From: Branchiostoma floridae
Lineage: Eukaryota; Chordata; Leptocardii; Amphioxiformes; Branchiostomatidae
Direction of reading: 5' to 3'
DNA: 60,000 bases
Assembly (NCBI RefSeq): GCF_000003815.2
Contig: NC_049997.1
Span: 10,287,860 to 10,347,859 of the forward strand
Position numbers and translations under genes: made by a program. Shown here in pieces: positions 37,101 through 52,100 of the stretch. Numbering within the stretch: the first letter of the stretch is position 1; every line of letters starts with the position of its first letter. The notes beneath the pieces were generated by a model. It was not told the origin of the DNA and ran no database searches. It saw only the letters and a list, made by a program, of their open reading frames with translations.

Positions 37101-40100
37101 GTTCATTTTTAATCAATGAACTTCATTGAGCCATGTGTCAAATTGCTCAGAGATGCCCTTTGCTCTTGACAAAATCTATGTTAGTCTAGTGATGACAATA
37201 TACAAAAGTTACAACGGCCTCAAATTTATTTCTTTTATCCTCTAAAACTTAAAAGCAGATCTTCTGCTTATCATCCACTGTCTAAATTTGCCAAAATGTT
37301 CTTATGATCCTTAAGGGATTTCAAATGAAGTTGCATGGAGTCTACCTGTTTAACTGGTAACTGTGTTGACATTAGTACCTTAATTGGATGTAAATAGTCT
37401 TCCTGTTTGTGTAGAATCAATGTAATTGTCACAATGACTTCCTGTAGTAAAACTGGGTCAATTGAGACAGCAGTCTGGTTGGTACAGTGTCTGGAACATT
37501 CTATTTGACATCTTTTAATATTCACAATTTCAATATTCATATTTTTTCCCACCTGTGTTGTTTGAGTTGTAAGGGGACGGGCTGTGGTAAAATTTTATTG
37601 AGGGCATGTTGGTCATAGAGCTGAGTTTCTGACCTGTGCAACCAACCAATGGAAACAGTCTGGTATCCAGGCTATCAGGGTTGAAGATCTATGTGCTGGC
37701 CTGTGTAGGCATACAGGTGCAATGACCATACAGGTGCAAAGTGGGTAGAGCAATCGCCTTGCATTTGGTAGGTTGCACGTGAGCTCGATCCCAGGCCGAG
37801 TCATACCAAAGACTTAAAAAAGGGTACATGCTGCTTTCTCTGCTTAGCGTTTAGCACTAATAAGGAAGAGTATTGAAGTTAAACACATGTCACTACCTGC
37901 GGACTAGCCCCCTGCTGTAGTGGCTTGCACAAATAAGTGGCCCAAGGGCTACAGAAATGGAGATGGGCACCACCCCTACGCATCTGCGGGCAACTTTTAA
38001 CATATGTATCACATATTGTCTTAGTGATTAGTGAACTTGCTTCTGAACCTGAGGGCTGGTTGTTCATCACCTGTCCTGTGCTAGAATTTTATCCGCTGTT
38101 CTTCAAAATGAGTACTTTATCCAATGCACTGAACTTGTAAATACCGAATGTGATCTAGTGTCTGTCTTTCATGTTGGGAGAATAGCTACATATGCCCAAT
38201 CCAATGATCCCACCAGAGGAATATGTACATGTATCACATATTGTCTTTAGTGGTTAGTAAACCCTCTTCTGAACCTGAGGGCCTGTTCTTTGTTAGAATT
38301 TTGTCCGCTATTCTCTGAAATGAGTACTTTATCCAATGCACTGAACTTGTAAATACCGAATGTGATCTAGTGTCTGTCTTTCATGTGGGTAGAAAAGCTG
38401 CATACAGAACGATGAACCCACCAAAGGGAGAATAGGGCTTATTCAGTCACGTGATCCACCCTCCGGACGCCATGGCAACGAGCGAAGTCGGCCATTTTGG
38501 GGTCCACTTTGAGCGCGGCTCACAGCGGCTCGCTATGCAACTCTCCGTAAATATTGAAAATATTTCTTATGCAACGCACAATTTCCCTTCAAAACATTTA
38601 GTTTCATAATCAGGGTGTGCTATCTTGTGGCGGGATGTTGGTCTAGCACTGGTAAAGCCTACACACATCGGGTAACAGTTAAGTTTGTTTCGCGTTTCTC
38701 TTGTAACAAACAAGCAAAGCCGGGACGGGAACGAAGTCATGTACTAATGCTACGACTCGGAAACAAATGTGGGTTTCTGCCATAAGTAGAGCTCATCTTA
38801 CTGGTAGAATTTTCAGAACGAATGTGTGTAGTACAAATTTTGTATCTGAACAAAATGGGTTAGATAATTTTCAACGACGGTCGACTGGGTACCTACTCCG
38901 GCACAACGTAAATACATGTACATGGACCTACACTCCACTAAAGCAGGAAGGACAAAATAAAGCCGCACAAACAGCGAAGCCAAGAAATGATAGGAAGAAC
39001 ATATTCCCAAGTTCTGTGAAGAATTTGAAACAAAAGTACAACATTCAACGTTAATCTTGGCTACCTCAGTGTCTGTGAACAACAACGTCACAGCTCACCC
39101 ACAAAATTCACTATCAACTGATACTCCACTGTCACTGTTGCCGTGCTCGGGGACCCGGAGTGGGTCAAACTTTCCCTCACTGATCAAAAATGGTTAATTT
39201 CCACCCGATTTATGTAGTGAAAATAAGATTTAAGGTTGTAGACTCTTTGTATAGTCAAACATCGTGCAACCCACTTCACTTTCTTCGGACACTTGGAGAC
39301 CCACGCTGTACATCGCAGTACCGTAGCGCATGGACCCCAAGATGGCGGCGCACGGGAGCAAGGGGTGATGACGTCACGTGAATAAGCCCTATAGTTTCCT
39401 GTAAGATAACCTGGGATCAAGTCACCTTTCCTCTCTGTTTCTCGAATGATTTAGTAGCCACCTCGGGATCTATACATCTAAAATTCTTTCTCTGTCTTTA
39501 CTTCAGGAATAAAACGAACCGTAGAGCTCACAAAAGGACACACATATGTACATATACTTTAAAAAACAAGAAGCTAACTGTACAGCAGACCATAACAGTT
39601 GAAGAAAATCGAGTATAAAGTACATGTCAGAAAGGATTCACTTCATTCACAACCTACAAAAGTAGCTTTTACAGATACAGAACACGATGGGGAAAACATT
39701 TCAATGTGGATTTGTCAATTCGTTGTCAATTCACCAGGCAAAATGTATGTGTTTGTATCTCCATTCTTTATACACTTATACACAGGGATAAATTTTGGCA
39801 ACCCATGGCAGACATACCGTTTTCGTTAGAGTAAATAATCCCAAAGTTTTCTCACTTAACGGTAAGTTTATCTCTGTCTACTTTAATGATTAACCATTGC
39901 AGGGGAGAACACCCAAACCTCTATGAAAGGAGATCTTAATGACACAACGTCTATGAGTATGACAACCGTAACAATTATTATTTGCCATATATCATGATGA
40001 TTTATTGTGCACGTCATGACTATACACTACGTATTTGATGATTCCATATTTGCTTCCTGTAGCTACGACGACCATACCATAATAAATCATGATCACGCTA

Positions 40101-43100
40101 TGCAGGGCCCCTCTCCAAATATCCCACCAATTAAGGTATTGACACGGGCTCAAAGGTTTCCCAATTATACAACAACCGCTAAAAAATATAACCCGGGACA
40201 AATATTTGACATGTCTTACCACTATCACTACAGGATGTTGATGTTGTGAAAACTACAAATTCATTAGTTTTTGAATGACAGTCTTCTTTAAGCAGCTATT
40301 CATTGTGAAAAGTTAAGGCAAGTGTTTGCTGTGCAAGCTATACTTTTCCTTTAAGGGTTTGATGTATCAGATAACTTCAAGACAAAAGTATATTGAAGAC
40401 ATTGTTGTAGAACATGCTGTTGTCGTCTAGCCTGGGTACCATCCGGATAGTAGTTCGCTCCTATGTTCACTTCTGCTATCCGTCTGGAGACGTGCACATT
40501 CAAACCGTTTGGTGCTAACGTCAGTTAATGAGCGAATCAAGGAATGGGTTCTAGAGCGCTCGTTCGATGACAACAGGCCCTCTCGCAAGCAGACGGAGAG
40601 CTTGTCCGGTGTTGGAACGCCTGTTCGGACGATCGCTTGAACCCATTCCATAATTTGCTCATATGTGGGGACCAATCAGCGCCTGCGTCCAAAATTTGGA
40701 CGATTCCAGACGTTAAGATGGTCCGCGTTCCCAGACGGAAACACAGAGAAGCGATTGTATGTAGTGTATAATGAATGTCAGAGCTAGAAGCGACTGTATA
40801 TGATATATATTGAACGCCGGAGCGAACTACTTTCCGGATGGTACCCAGGCTAGTTGTCGTCCTTACGCTCTCCGGAATCAGAAACAGAAACGCACGAACT
40901 GTCGCAAAAAATCAATGCCTTATCTCCTCCAGCCCGAAACACATGTCACAGTTGTTGGAACAGATCTGAAGCGAGATCGATTCGCCGCCGTTCACTCAGC
41001 ATTGTCCGTGACCCGTCTCTGTTTAGCTCTCCACGACAAAGGGGGTGTGTGACAAGCCACACATGCACGCCTTCGCCATTGACGTACGCAAGGGCTATAG
41101 TATATCCCACTGCCACGATACATTATACCCGTAACACCGATGTAACACCTTTTACCAGATCGACATGGTCGATTCGCCAGGTGTATCAAATGTACCCGAC
41201 CTTTGTTTAGCTGACGGCATGTTTAGGATATTAGGTTCGTGAAACTGAGGACCCATAACAGACTCTAGACACGCAAAACACCACTGGGGTTGGACTGGAC
41301 TTAAAGTCTACAAACTAAAGAATAACAAAGTGTTTTAACTCTACTGTTACTGTTTATTTGGTATTGACTAAAGGAGAATATTTTCTCTTGAAAGTAGAGC
41401 CCTTCGTCAATTTCAATTCAGGACTAAAAAAAGGTGAAAACGTAGTCTTAATCAAAGCAAAACGATCACTGAGGAGGCAATGGTGGTGGTCTTCACTGGA
41501 GAAAGTAACATTCACACGTAAAATGCTTGAAAAGACTACATGATATGCAAAATGGAAAACAAGCTTGTGATCTAACAAGTATTAAGTATCCGATGCCAAC
41601 CCATATCACAGTCGGGAAACTGACTAGACTTCAGATTTCCACTCAGAATAAAGGTGTATACATGATAAAAATGTGTCCTTAAATGCAAAATCAAGGCTGT
41701 CCTTTGTGGACAGGTGGTCACTATAGATATAAGATTCTTAGTTAGTGTTAATCAAATGGGAAAGTTTATTTAGGGGACCAATAAAAAGTAGTCATATAGG
41801 CCAGGTGAACCTTATCTAGAGGTGGTCACTTGTAAATGTTTGACTGTAAATGTTCATAGTGAGATACAGTAAGAGCTAGACTATCTACGCTATGTAAGTA
41901 TATTATATTATCTACAGCAATTTGGTGTCATTTTAAGTATCTGCCAACATATTTATATTTATCTATTCAAACTTTACCATAAAAAATAGGTGTCAAAGCA
42001 CCTGTACAAGTTGCCTACCTACAAATTATAGGTTAAGTCCTAGAATTATTAACAATTTGAGATTGTATAAAGTAAAAATAGAACTCTTGGAGTACATTTG
42101 CAAGACAAATGTTTAAAGTGACGCCTTTCTGTGTTATCTATAATCACAAAAATAACTTCTAAGGGGGTGGGGGGTGGAAATGATCTTATCTACTTCCTAG
42201 AGAAACCTACAATTATTCTTACTAGACTAGTTTTTCAAAATAAGTTTGTTAACACCACCAGAGTCGTATCCACCTCACAACTGCAGCAGAATACTTCAAG
42301 CAGCCTAATGACAATAATTACAACGCCTTACAGTGTAATGGATTAAAATTCACTTGCCGTACATAAATTGCAAATTCAAATTGAAAAGTCAGCGTTCCAA
42401 CCTCTACAATTATCTACACATCAAAGCTAACAGAACAATGGGTTTCTTCTCTTAATGTCCTTCCCTAGACAAACCTCCCTATCACAGTCTCTAATTAGCG
42501 GCAAGACAAGACAACACCTTGACCCGAGGTGACAGACTATTGTCTTCACTGGCAAGTTTGATGATAGCCAGACCTAATGGCGCAGGGACATCTAGCCTTG
42601 GGGTGAGAAGGACAAAGAGAATTTGTCGGTTGGGAGGGACGCTGTCGTGCCAAGGGTGTCGCGCCTCCCCTCTTGTCTCCGCTAAACAATTAACGGAATG
42701 CGTTGTGTCGATGAGAAGATATTCTTTTGCAGGATTTGGCACGCAGTGTTCGTCAACAATGGAAAGGTTGTCGATCATAACCTGTGTAATAGACTAAAGG
42801 ATTGAGAGCTCGCTTTGTATTCAAACCCCACTGGTCATACCATAGCTTAGCCCCAATACCGGACCCAGGTTCGATCTCAATAAGTATCTATCGTTTTCAG
42901 TGTTTATGAGGATCTAACTCAGAGGGGGCCTGTTGTAGAATTTTCTTGGGGGCATGTTGGTCCTAGAGCCGAAGAGTTGCCCTGTATCGGCCCTGGACAC
43001 AGTCTGGTATCCAGGCTACATAAATTTGAATATTTATTCTTCTTGTTACAACTTAATACAAGAATAACACTCAACATTTTTGTCTTACCAAACTGGACAA

Positions 43101-46100
43101 ACTCCAGAAAGATTCCACTGTTCTTCAACGTGCTACAAGACAAACTCCTAACATACACACTTAACATGTAAAAGAGGTACAACTGCTAATTTAGTGCCAA
43201 TTATCCAATAAATCACTTCCTTGTCCCCTTAAAGGCAGTTTCGGCAACTCCCGAGGCCTTTGTTTAACCGTTATGGGTGTAATAACCATCCAAACGTGCA
43301 CTCTTGTGGCGCCACCACTGGTGAAACAACCCATACTTGTGCCCTGGAATGAACTACCATGGCAATCCTATCAGACAGGTGGCAGAATAACATTACTGGT
43401 CAATACCCATTCATGCAAGCAGGCTGTTGGGTACCAACAAGGGGCCACCAACAATACGCTCTGCAGGGCTCAAAATACTTTTTCTGCATACCTGCACTCG
43501 TACAGGTAACATTGAAAATTACCTGCACCAGACAAATTTTACCTGCACCACTCTAAATTTAGTAAGTATGGATCATCCATAAATTGTTCAGAAACCATTG
43601 CTACTTCTTCTTATATACTATGTAGGCAGTACCTGTCAATGCAGCTAGTAACAATCCATATAGACCTACATCATAGTAACTTTATGTATAAAACCCAGTA
43701 CATGGACCAGTGCAGGTTAGGTGCAGGTAGACACCAGAAATACCTGCACAGCTCCAATTTTACCTGCACTAACCTGCAAATGCAGGTGCTGTTTCGAGCC
43801 CTGCCATTCATGCATACAGGCGGTGTTGGGTACCAACAAGGGGCCACCAACAATACCCTCTGTCTGTGGCCTAATTTGTCACAACCCTGCTGTGAAAATG
43901 AAGTCTGTTTGGACTTAAAGCTATACTGTACTCCAGGGGAGAGTGTTCCAGTTCTGCTAGTAATATTTTTCTGAATCTCAAAATGTAATTGTATCGACCA
44001 CTTGACATTGAACTTGGACAAGGAAGAAGTTGCATTATAAAGCAGTAACCCCCCGAGTACCCTCCAATTAAATTACAGCCAGGTGTAACACATTATAATG
44101 TGAACAACCATTGGACAAACTTCAACTTGGCAGCTCTTAAGAAATATTTGGTTGAGCTTGAAAAGCACTTTTACAATGTATTTCTGGATACTTGTTTGAC
44201 AACTTGTAGCCTTAGTAACTTTATGCCCCATTTGCTTTTGGTAAAAAATGGGCTTTGATCTTTGTCAATCATCCCATTGAAACCCATACTTAAGACTTGA
44301 AAAAAGGGCCTTCATAAAAAGTGGCAGCTCTTAAGAAATCGGGGTCCGATCTTAAAAACAATGCTTGCAGCATGTGTGTGAATAGTTGTTCATCATTTTC
44401 CATTCTTAGCAACCTAATTCTACTATTTATTTGACCTCAAAATTCACCTGGAACTTAAGTAATTATCCCATAGGAACCAATAGTTAAAACATTATTCCCA
44501 TCATGCATCACACCCAATGGGTCTGCATGAAGGGGCAATACTCAGTTACTGGATCATAAGTGGTCTCTTAATTTGTTCATCTGTGACTAATTGTTACACA
44601 TTTAGTTGATTTTGTGTACATGAAGATGTGGTCTTTTAGAAAATAACACTCTCCTCTGGAGTACAGTATGGCTTTAATGTGTTAAGGTCCTGTTTCTGAT
44701 GAATGTGTCCATCCAATAGATGGCTAGGCTAGTGTAATGCTATTTCATTTATCCGGTGGGTAACCTACATCCATTATTTAAAAAAACTGGGTATTATGGG
44801 AAAGCAAGTTTAAAAGACGATGGTGTCAAGCTGCAATATAACTGAGGTCATAACACAATTCTAAGGAGATTCATTATCTGTAGTGACAATCTGACCAATG
44901 GTCCTCTTGGGAAAGTTTTCCTGTATATCACTGCAAAATCTCCAATGTTTTGGCTGGTATGGCAGGCATGACACATTGATTAGAAACCCCATGCAGAGCC
45001 TTACAAGTGTTAAATGACAGGTGTGGTCAGCAGTAGACTTTTGGATTACACAGTCTAGAGGCTAGGCACAGGGTTTGTTTGTTTCTCTTTCTCATGCTTG
45101 TTAAGGGACTCAGGCTTTCATCTTTTCCATAAGGCCCCACCAATTAAATTTCTTGCTTCTCAGACTTTTAAAAATCAAAATATAGCAAGCAGACATCATA
45201 CAAGCAGAGGGCAGGGAGGAAAACTTCAACATGTCTGTATTTACTCCATAAAACTGAGTGCACCAAGGCATAAACCTGGTCCTCAGGCTTTGTTATCATT
45301 ATGTTTTTTTCCAGTGAGGAATTTCTATTATTTTTTTCAAAGCAAAGAACCAACAAATTGAATTTGTGTGGCCTAAAATGAAACTCAATATTCTTGAACA
45401 GGATCAAATGTTCCCTTACAAAGTAATTTCAGGCTGGCTAGAAATACTGGGACAAGGATGTATAAAGAACATCATAACAAATATGATGTTCTTTATACAT
45501 CCTTGTCCCAGTATTTCTTGCAAGCCTGAAATTATTTTCCACCCCCTTGATTTTGAATGGAAGCCTGTAGGAGGTGCGATAGTCCAAAGGAGTCTTGGTC
45601 TATGCTCTTACTGGAAAGTTTTAAACCTCTAAAATGCTATTTCCTTTATTTTGTGGGGCAACTTTTGATGGTTGACTCAGTGTGGTTCAATCAATATATA
45701 CGTTTGTCCTTCACAGAGAAAGAAATGGGCAAAATTTGTCCGTCCCCAGCGTCAAAATTCTGTCAAAGGACGGAAGGACAGAGGTGGGCTACATGTGTAG
45801 AACCCTGCCTTGTCCTGAGCCCAGCTCTCACAAAATATGTAATATTTGTACAGCTGGAAAAGCGAGAGTACTATAACATGACAATAGATGACTTACAACA
45901 CTATATGAGGACAGAGTTTACCTTGTGCTAGGCCCCACTCTTGGTCCACCAAACCGTACTTACACTAACCAAAAGAAATTGAAAAATCAATGAAAAGACT
46001 TTCAGCAGCAAAGTACCTGTCAATATGCCCTTTGAGTCTGAGAGCACTTTAGCTTATTCCGAGTGCCTGTTACAGTCACCCTCTTATGCAACACAAAAGA

Positions 46101-49100
46101 AATACATACTTAGCTATGTAAACTATCATTACCTCTTTAAAATTTCCACTATTCTTCTACTATACTTTCGAAATGATTCTGAATGATTCACATACCCTGA
46201 TCTTTCTGGACACTGTAAATCCTAAAATTTTTGCTGTGGTTTTACCAGTATTTTGCAGTGTTCAAAGCTGCATATCCACCACAAATTCATCACTTTGAAA
46301 AAAAGTTCGAATATGTCTTTCCAATGTGTATCATTATACTTTACTGTACTACAAACTTGTTTCAACTTGAAGCACTGCAAAACCCCTTTTTCCCTTCTAC
46401 CTTAGAATTAAGCCCCTGTGGAAATAATGAATTTACAATAATGTTGATGATGACAGTAATGTATATAACCCTCCATCTTACTCTCCAAGCAGAGGTTAGG
46501 CTCCGCCTGTTTTTAAAACATTTTTTTAGGCATTTTTATCAGGCTTTCTATTTTGTACAGTTTTGTTCAGGGCGTGAGACATAAAGAAAACTGTACAAGA
46601 TAGAAAGCCCAATAAAAATGCCTTAAAAAACAGCTGGAGCCAAACCTCTGTTGGAGAGTACCTCCACCTATCCCCTGGCGTAGTGATAAAGTAAAGTGGA
46701 AAGTGAAGTGTTCGGCAGTATTCCCTGATCTGCCATTACCTGTCAGTGTGTTTTACAGACAGTCATGGCTCCTTGGCTACCTGTCTGCACTCCTTTCACA
46801 CTCAGTGCTACATGTGGTCAGAGATGGACTATCCTACGGTTCTAGTGAGGGGGGGGGGGGGTTAAAAACAGTACCTTATGTTTTAGCACAAACATTTATA
46901 AGTAATATTGTGTTATAGATGCATTTAATACAAGCGAAAGTGATATTGATCCAGTTTAGCACTCCTTGCTACAGAAAGGCTATCTTACAGTTCTGCAGGG
47001 TGGGTGTTTAAAAACAGTGTCTTACAAATAAATGTATGTTTTACCACAAACACATTAAGTAATATTTTGTTCTAAATGCATTTTCCCATTTAAAAAAAAG
47101 TGAAAGTGCTACTGATCCAGTTGAACTCACTGATAAGTTTTTCTTCCAGTGGTTATGACAGAGAAGACAGAGGGCAGAAGACAGACCCTATGTGCTACTA
47201 TGTACTGGGGAAACTCCCTTCCCTCTTTTTGACAAGTACAATGAAAAGTGGGTCACGGTTTAATGTCCTTTCTAAGGACTGTGACCCTTTTCGGTAGTGT
47301 CATGTAGTCAACGACAGACACATGCAGCCAGATTCCAACCCACGACTTCTCTAAGCTTCAGATGAAGAGCCACTCACCACTAGACTATGCATGCTACAAG
47401 TTAACTTTACGCCCTTGGAGCTCAAGAGATATGAATCAATCTTTCTAGGGTTACCAAAACCTTCTTACTTCACAGCTTTTATTGTAACAAGACCCACTCA
47501 GGACATGCCACCAGGTGTACTGTTTTTTTAAGGGGCTATGCAAGACATGTGAGACATGTGCCACAAAGAGGCTTTAAAATCATAATGGAGTGTGCTCGAA
47601 ATTTAGGTAAAAATTACACTGAAAGTGATATGAAAATTATACAAGAAGATTGGGGAAGTAACCATATTTGGAAAAAAATTGAAGATTTATCTCCAGGTAC
47701 ATATACAGGTGGCATAGGGAGTTTAGCTGGTCAAGTAGTGTACAACTTAACTGGCCAAGGAGTGTACACTCTTTGGCCAGCTAAACTCCTTATGTCACCG
47801 GTAGATCTGCCTGGAGATTAAAAAAAAATGACAAGACAATTGCATGCTTTAGGAGAGGAAATCATTTCATACCATCATTTCATACATTGTACCTGTTACA
47901 AATGTTGTGCAATAAAGTTCTTCTTCTTCTTCTTTCAACACACAAACCTTATCTATATCTCTTCTGGCTTGTCCCCAAAAAACACATCTCAAGTAACCAA
48001 TCATGGATTAAATTAGCCCTAAGCCAGTGGACTCTAACCCCACACTATCCTGTCTCTCCCTGTGTGTTTAGAAATAGAAGGACGCCATTCAATTGTCCTT
48101 CCCATAATCCCTTTATTCACCCCTGACCTGTTAAGGTCAGCCTTGCGGTGACCTTTGCCCCAAGACGGATTAAGGAAGATTCAGAAAGGCAGCAAAGGTC
48201 TTTGAGTGAAGGATAAGATCCTTTCAAGACGTGCAGGTTATTGTATGTAACTAAACGTACTGGAAGTAATGCAACACATGTGCAATTTCTAATCAACTTT
48301 TCAGTCTCAAAATCTGGCAATTGTTTTGAAGCTATTGCCACTTCCGGACAGCAATATTGTGAAGATGAGCAATGTCTGGTCCAAGTTAACTGATACGTGC
48401 TATAACCACACTTTAAAGTTTAATCAAATGTTGGTGTTACCACAGGAAAACCCTGTAGGGGAGGGCGGATACAGATTGTACTTGCTGATAACGCAACACT
48501 AGGTTAGAACATGACCTTTGCACTCATAAGTCAGGACAATGTTCAGGTATATATCTGACTTGTGACCCACACTATGGCTGTTGACCTTGACCTATAACAT
48601 AAGTTCAAAATTCCATACTACAACTTTCTATACAAGCTTGTGCCTTGTTAATCACACATGAAGATATATATATGTCAATAGTCAGGACAATGTTCAAGTA
48701 TATGTCTGACTTTTGACCTACACTATGACTGTTGACCTTGACTTTAGTTCTAAAATCCATGCTTCAACATTCTAATTTCTATACAAGCTTGTGTCTTGTT
48801 AATCACAATCTTTTTAACTATCCTGTTGAAGATATGTTACATGTCAATAGGAATTTGGATCATTTAGAGACTGATAATATCAGATTTGGCACTTTGGGGT
48901 TAAAGGCATGATACTTTTATTCCTTCTCTCTAAAAATCTGTTTTTCATTTATTACATTTGGAAAACCTTCCGTACAGATTATCAACACAGACACGGGTCA
49001 CTCAGGTAGCCCCTGGTACCCTCAGTGTTATCAGTTGATCTTGTCCTTGTTATTGACAAAGCTCTCAGGAGCATCCCACCCTTCACCTCCTAGTACCAGG

Positions 49101-52100
49101 GTCACATACCAGTGTTTCCGACTGGCAGCCTTTGCGATCACCCGTCTGAGAAATTTTCCCAGCTTCTTGAACCTTCTGCCCCTGACAGCGCCAAACTATT
49201 CCCATAGCCGTGAACCCTACCCTGATCCATAGTTCACTATCAATTACCCAGGGTGTATCAGTAGCTGAGTATGACCACCTTTGTCCTGGGTGACCTCACC
49301 TCTATTCCATAATCTCTCAGTGGGAAAGTTCTTGAGGGAAGCTAAGGGGTTCTGTGTTTCTTCTAAAGTAATTAGAACAAACTACTGTAAATGCATTTAA
49401 GTTCGCGGAAGCACCATGCACTGTAGTCTCTTACTGCCATGGAAAAGTTGTTTGCAGCGGTTTTAAGTTCGAGGTGAATTGGCAATTCGAAAACCCCCGC
49501 TAACATAAAACCACCGCGAAAATGTCTGCATTTACAGTATTTTCCAAACCTGCAGGAATCTAACTTTTTAGTAGTGGTCTATCCCAAATGTTGCTTTGAC
49601 CTTTGCTCTATCTAGAACAACTTGCCAGTATAGTACCTCCCCTGCCCCCCAAGGGGACAGTATTTCTATTGCCCAACATTTGACAAAAAACAGGCCCACT
49701 TGAAAGGTCCTCAAGAGGCCTTGGACATGCCCTGACTACAAATTACCAACATTCACCACAGTGGTAACAGCAGGCAGAAAACAAACTCACATACAGTCTG
49801 GCACTGAAAAAACAACTTCTGAGGCTTCTTTGTTTTCAGAGGCAATGAATAAGATATGACAACTTTTAAAGGTGATGTATACTTTGTGGTCACTCTGACT
49901 GCCTATGTCTGTGGTAAATTCTGTCAAATAAACAAAACCCAAACAAGTTTGATAGAACTTTCATCCTCCCTACAAAATTGACTTGCAAAGAAAGAAATAA
50001 AATGATCAAAAGTCTAAGATTGGACAGACTCAGCCAAACACTTAAGATACTGTTTTTACTCTATTAGCTATTATACAACCAATTTTCCAAGACATTTCTC
50101 AGCCCAAAGACCACTTTCATGATGTAATACCACAAGGTACCCCATGACAAATCGCTTTCCTGTTTTGAATTTAAAACCAATCATATCAAGTTCACCACAA
50201 GTATGCTGTGAGAAATTCTCCCTTTTAAACCTAATCCGATAAGTGTAGAATATATGGCTTATACCATGCTAAGACAATTATCTTTACTGGAAAATAATTT
50301 TAGGTCACCACCGCATAAAAATGTGTGAATGGTTTAAATTCTGGCACCAGTAGGAGTCGGTAGGCTGATATCCGGCCATATCATGGCTCCCGAGTCTCTT
50401 CTTTTTTCTCGCAAATATGTCTGGCCCCGATCAATTGAGAATTGGTTGGAATTTGAATATTCCGCCAGAAAAATGTGCGGAGAGGACAGAAGAGACTCAG
50501 GAGCTATAATACAGCTGGATACCAGGCTATGGAGCCTTTACAACTTGTATGCTCTCACTCAGGAAATATGGAAAGAGACCTTGAATGCCAGACATATGGG
50601 AGACTGTTGCTATGGCAACGATCAACTGAATAGATGACAAATGGTCCCATGGATGCAGATCAAGTTAAAGATGGCAGTTAGCTACAGACACAACAATGCA
50701 CAGTCTTATCAACACAAGCCGCCTGGTGTCACACCTGCTGATAGCCTGATTAAATCTCGCTTATAGCAGCCCGCCCAACATCCGCCGAGGGGCCAGATAC
50801 AGCCCCAACAGCAGAGTTTGTGTAACACAGACTAACCTGCTAGCTGAGGACTGGACTTGGAGAAAGAAAAGTTCTGTCAAGACGGGCATTTTGTTTGCCA
50901 TATTATGATTTAATTCAAGCATTTGTAAGAAAAGAGTAGAAACAGTCTCCTGGCTCCCGGGATTTGAACCCCTGCGGACTGCAGTGGCGGTACCAAAAAC
51001 CCCTATGCCAAAAGCTCAGAGCCTTTGGCATGGTCAGTTTGGCTGTTACAAATTCTTCAATTTTGTAGCTGGATGCTATTTCAGATTTGTCTCACATCTA
51101 TCTATTTGTTCCTTTCGTTCTTTTGATCAAAATAAGAGAGAAGACAAAACAACTTTTCTGTACCATTTCTGTAACAGTGGGGTTTGAGCACCACCAACTG
51201 ACCATTTCAAATAGTCCAAACCTTTTGGTGAAGTGGGGATGGTGTTGGGTTAGTAAGCTGACAGGTCCAGGTTCGATCCCCCTTAGCTAGAAGACAGTTT
51301 GTTTCTAGAATCTAGTTTCTACTTGCAATCCCTTCCCTGTACAGACACAAAGTCACATGTACAAACAAAAGAATTTAAAGAAAACAAAAAATCAGACACC
51401 AGACTTCTTTTGAAAGCTGTCACCTTAACAATTTGAACAAGTCTGGCATATGGAAAATGAGCATTAGGACTACATTGGTTATATCCCCCATCATTTGTCA
51501 AATCCAAATGTCTGACACTTGACATAAGATATAAAAACCACCTGTTTTTTTAAACATTCATGAAAGTCTCAAAGGGCTTTTTTGCCACCATAGATGCAGC
51601 TTGTGCCTGGAATTCCCTCAATCTCTTTGGAGATTTCTGAGAAATAATTAACAGGTTAAGTTACAAAAAATTTCTTTGTTCTTAATTCTGACGAATCTCC
51701 AAAAAGGCTGGGAAAAGGGTAACCATATACCTCCCAGTTTCAGGTATTACAAACAATAGTATCAATCCAATTACTATAGCCTTTTTTTTCATCCTCAGTA
51801 GTAGGATATATCATCAACTTTCAAAATTCTACCAGATGGCAAAGAAAAAGATGTACAATGTACCAATGCAGCATCAGTAATCCTGAGTTACATACACTGT
51901 GTTCAGGCCACACCAATTTAATTTCTTGGTTCACGGATTCGCTCGCTCCTATTTTTTGGGAAAAAAAATAAAAATAAAAATTACCACTCAGCAAATTTTC
52001 ACCATTAATGAAACCATTCACCAACTTTCTGGTGTAGCAAATTGGCCTTTATATTATAAGCTCCTTAAAGTGTGGGTACAGGTGCTGTTACTGTACAAAA

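Noticed and set aside
51190-51295. tRNA-like phrase GGTCCAGGTTCGATCCCCC
   Set aside because: A B-box-like word is present, but no properly spaced A box or acceptor stem; not called as tRNA or SINE.
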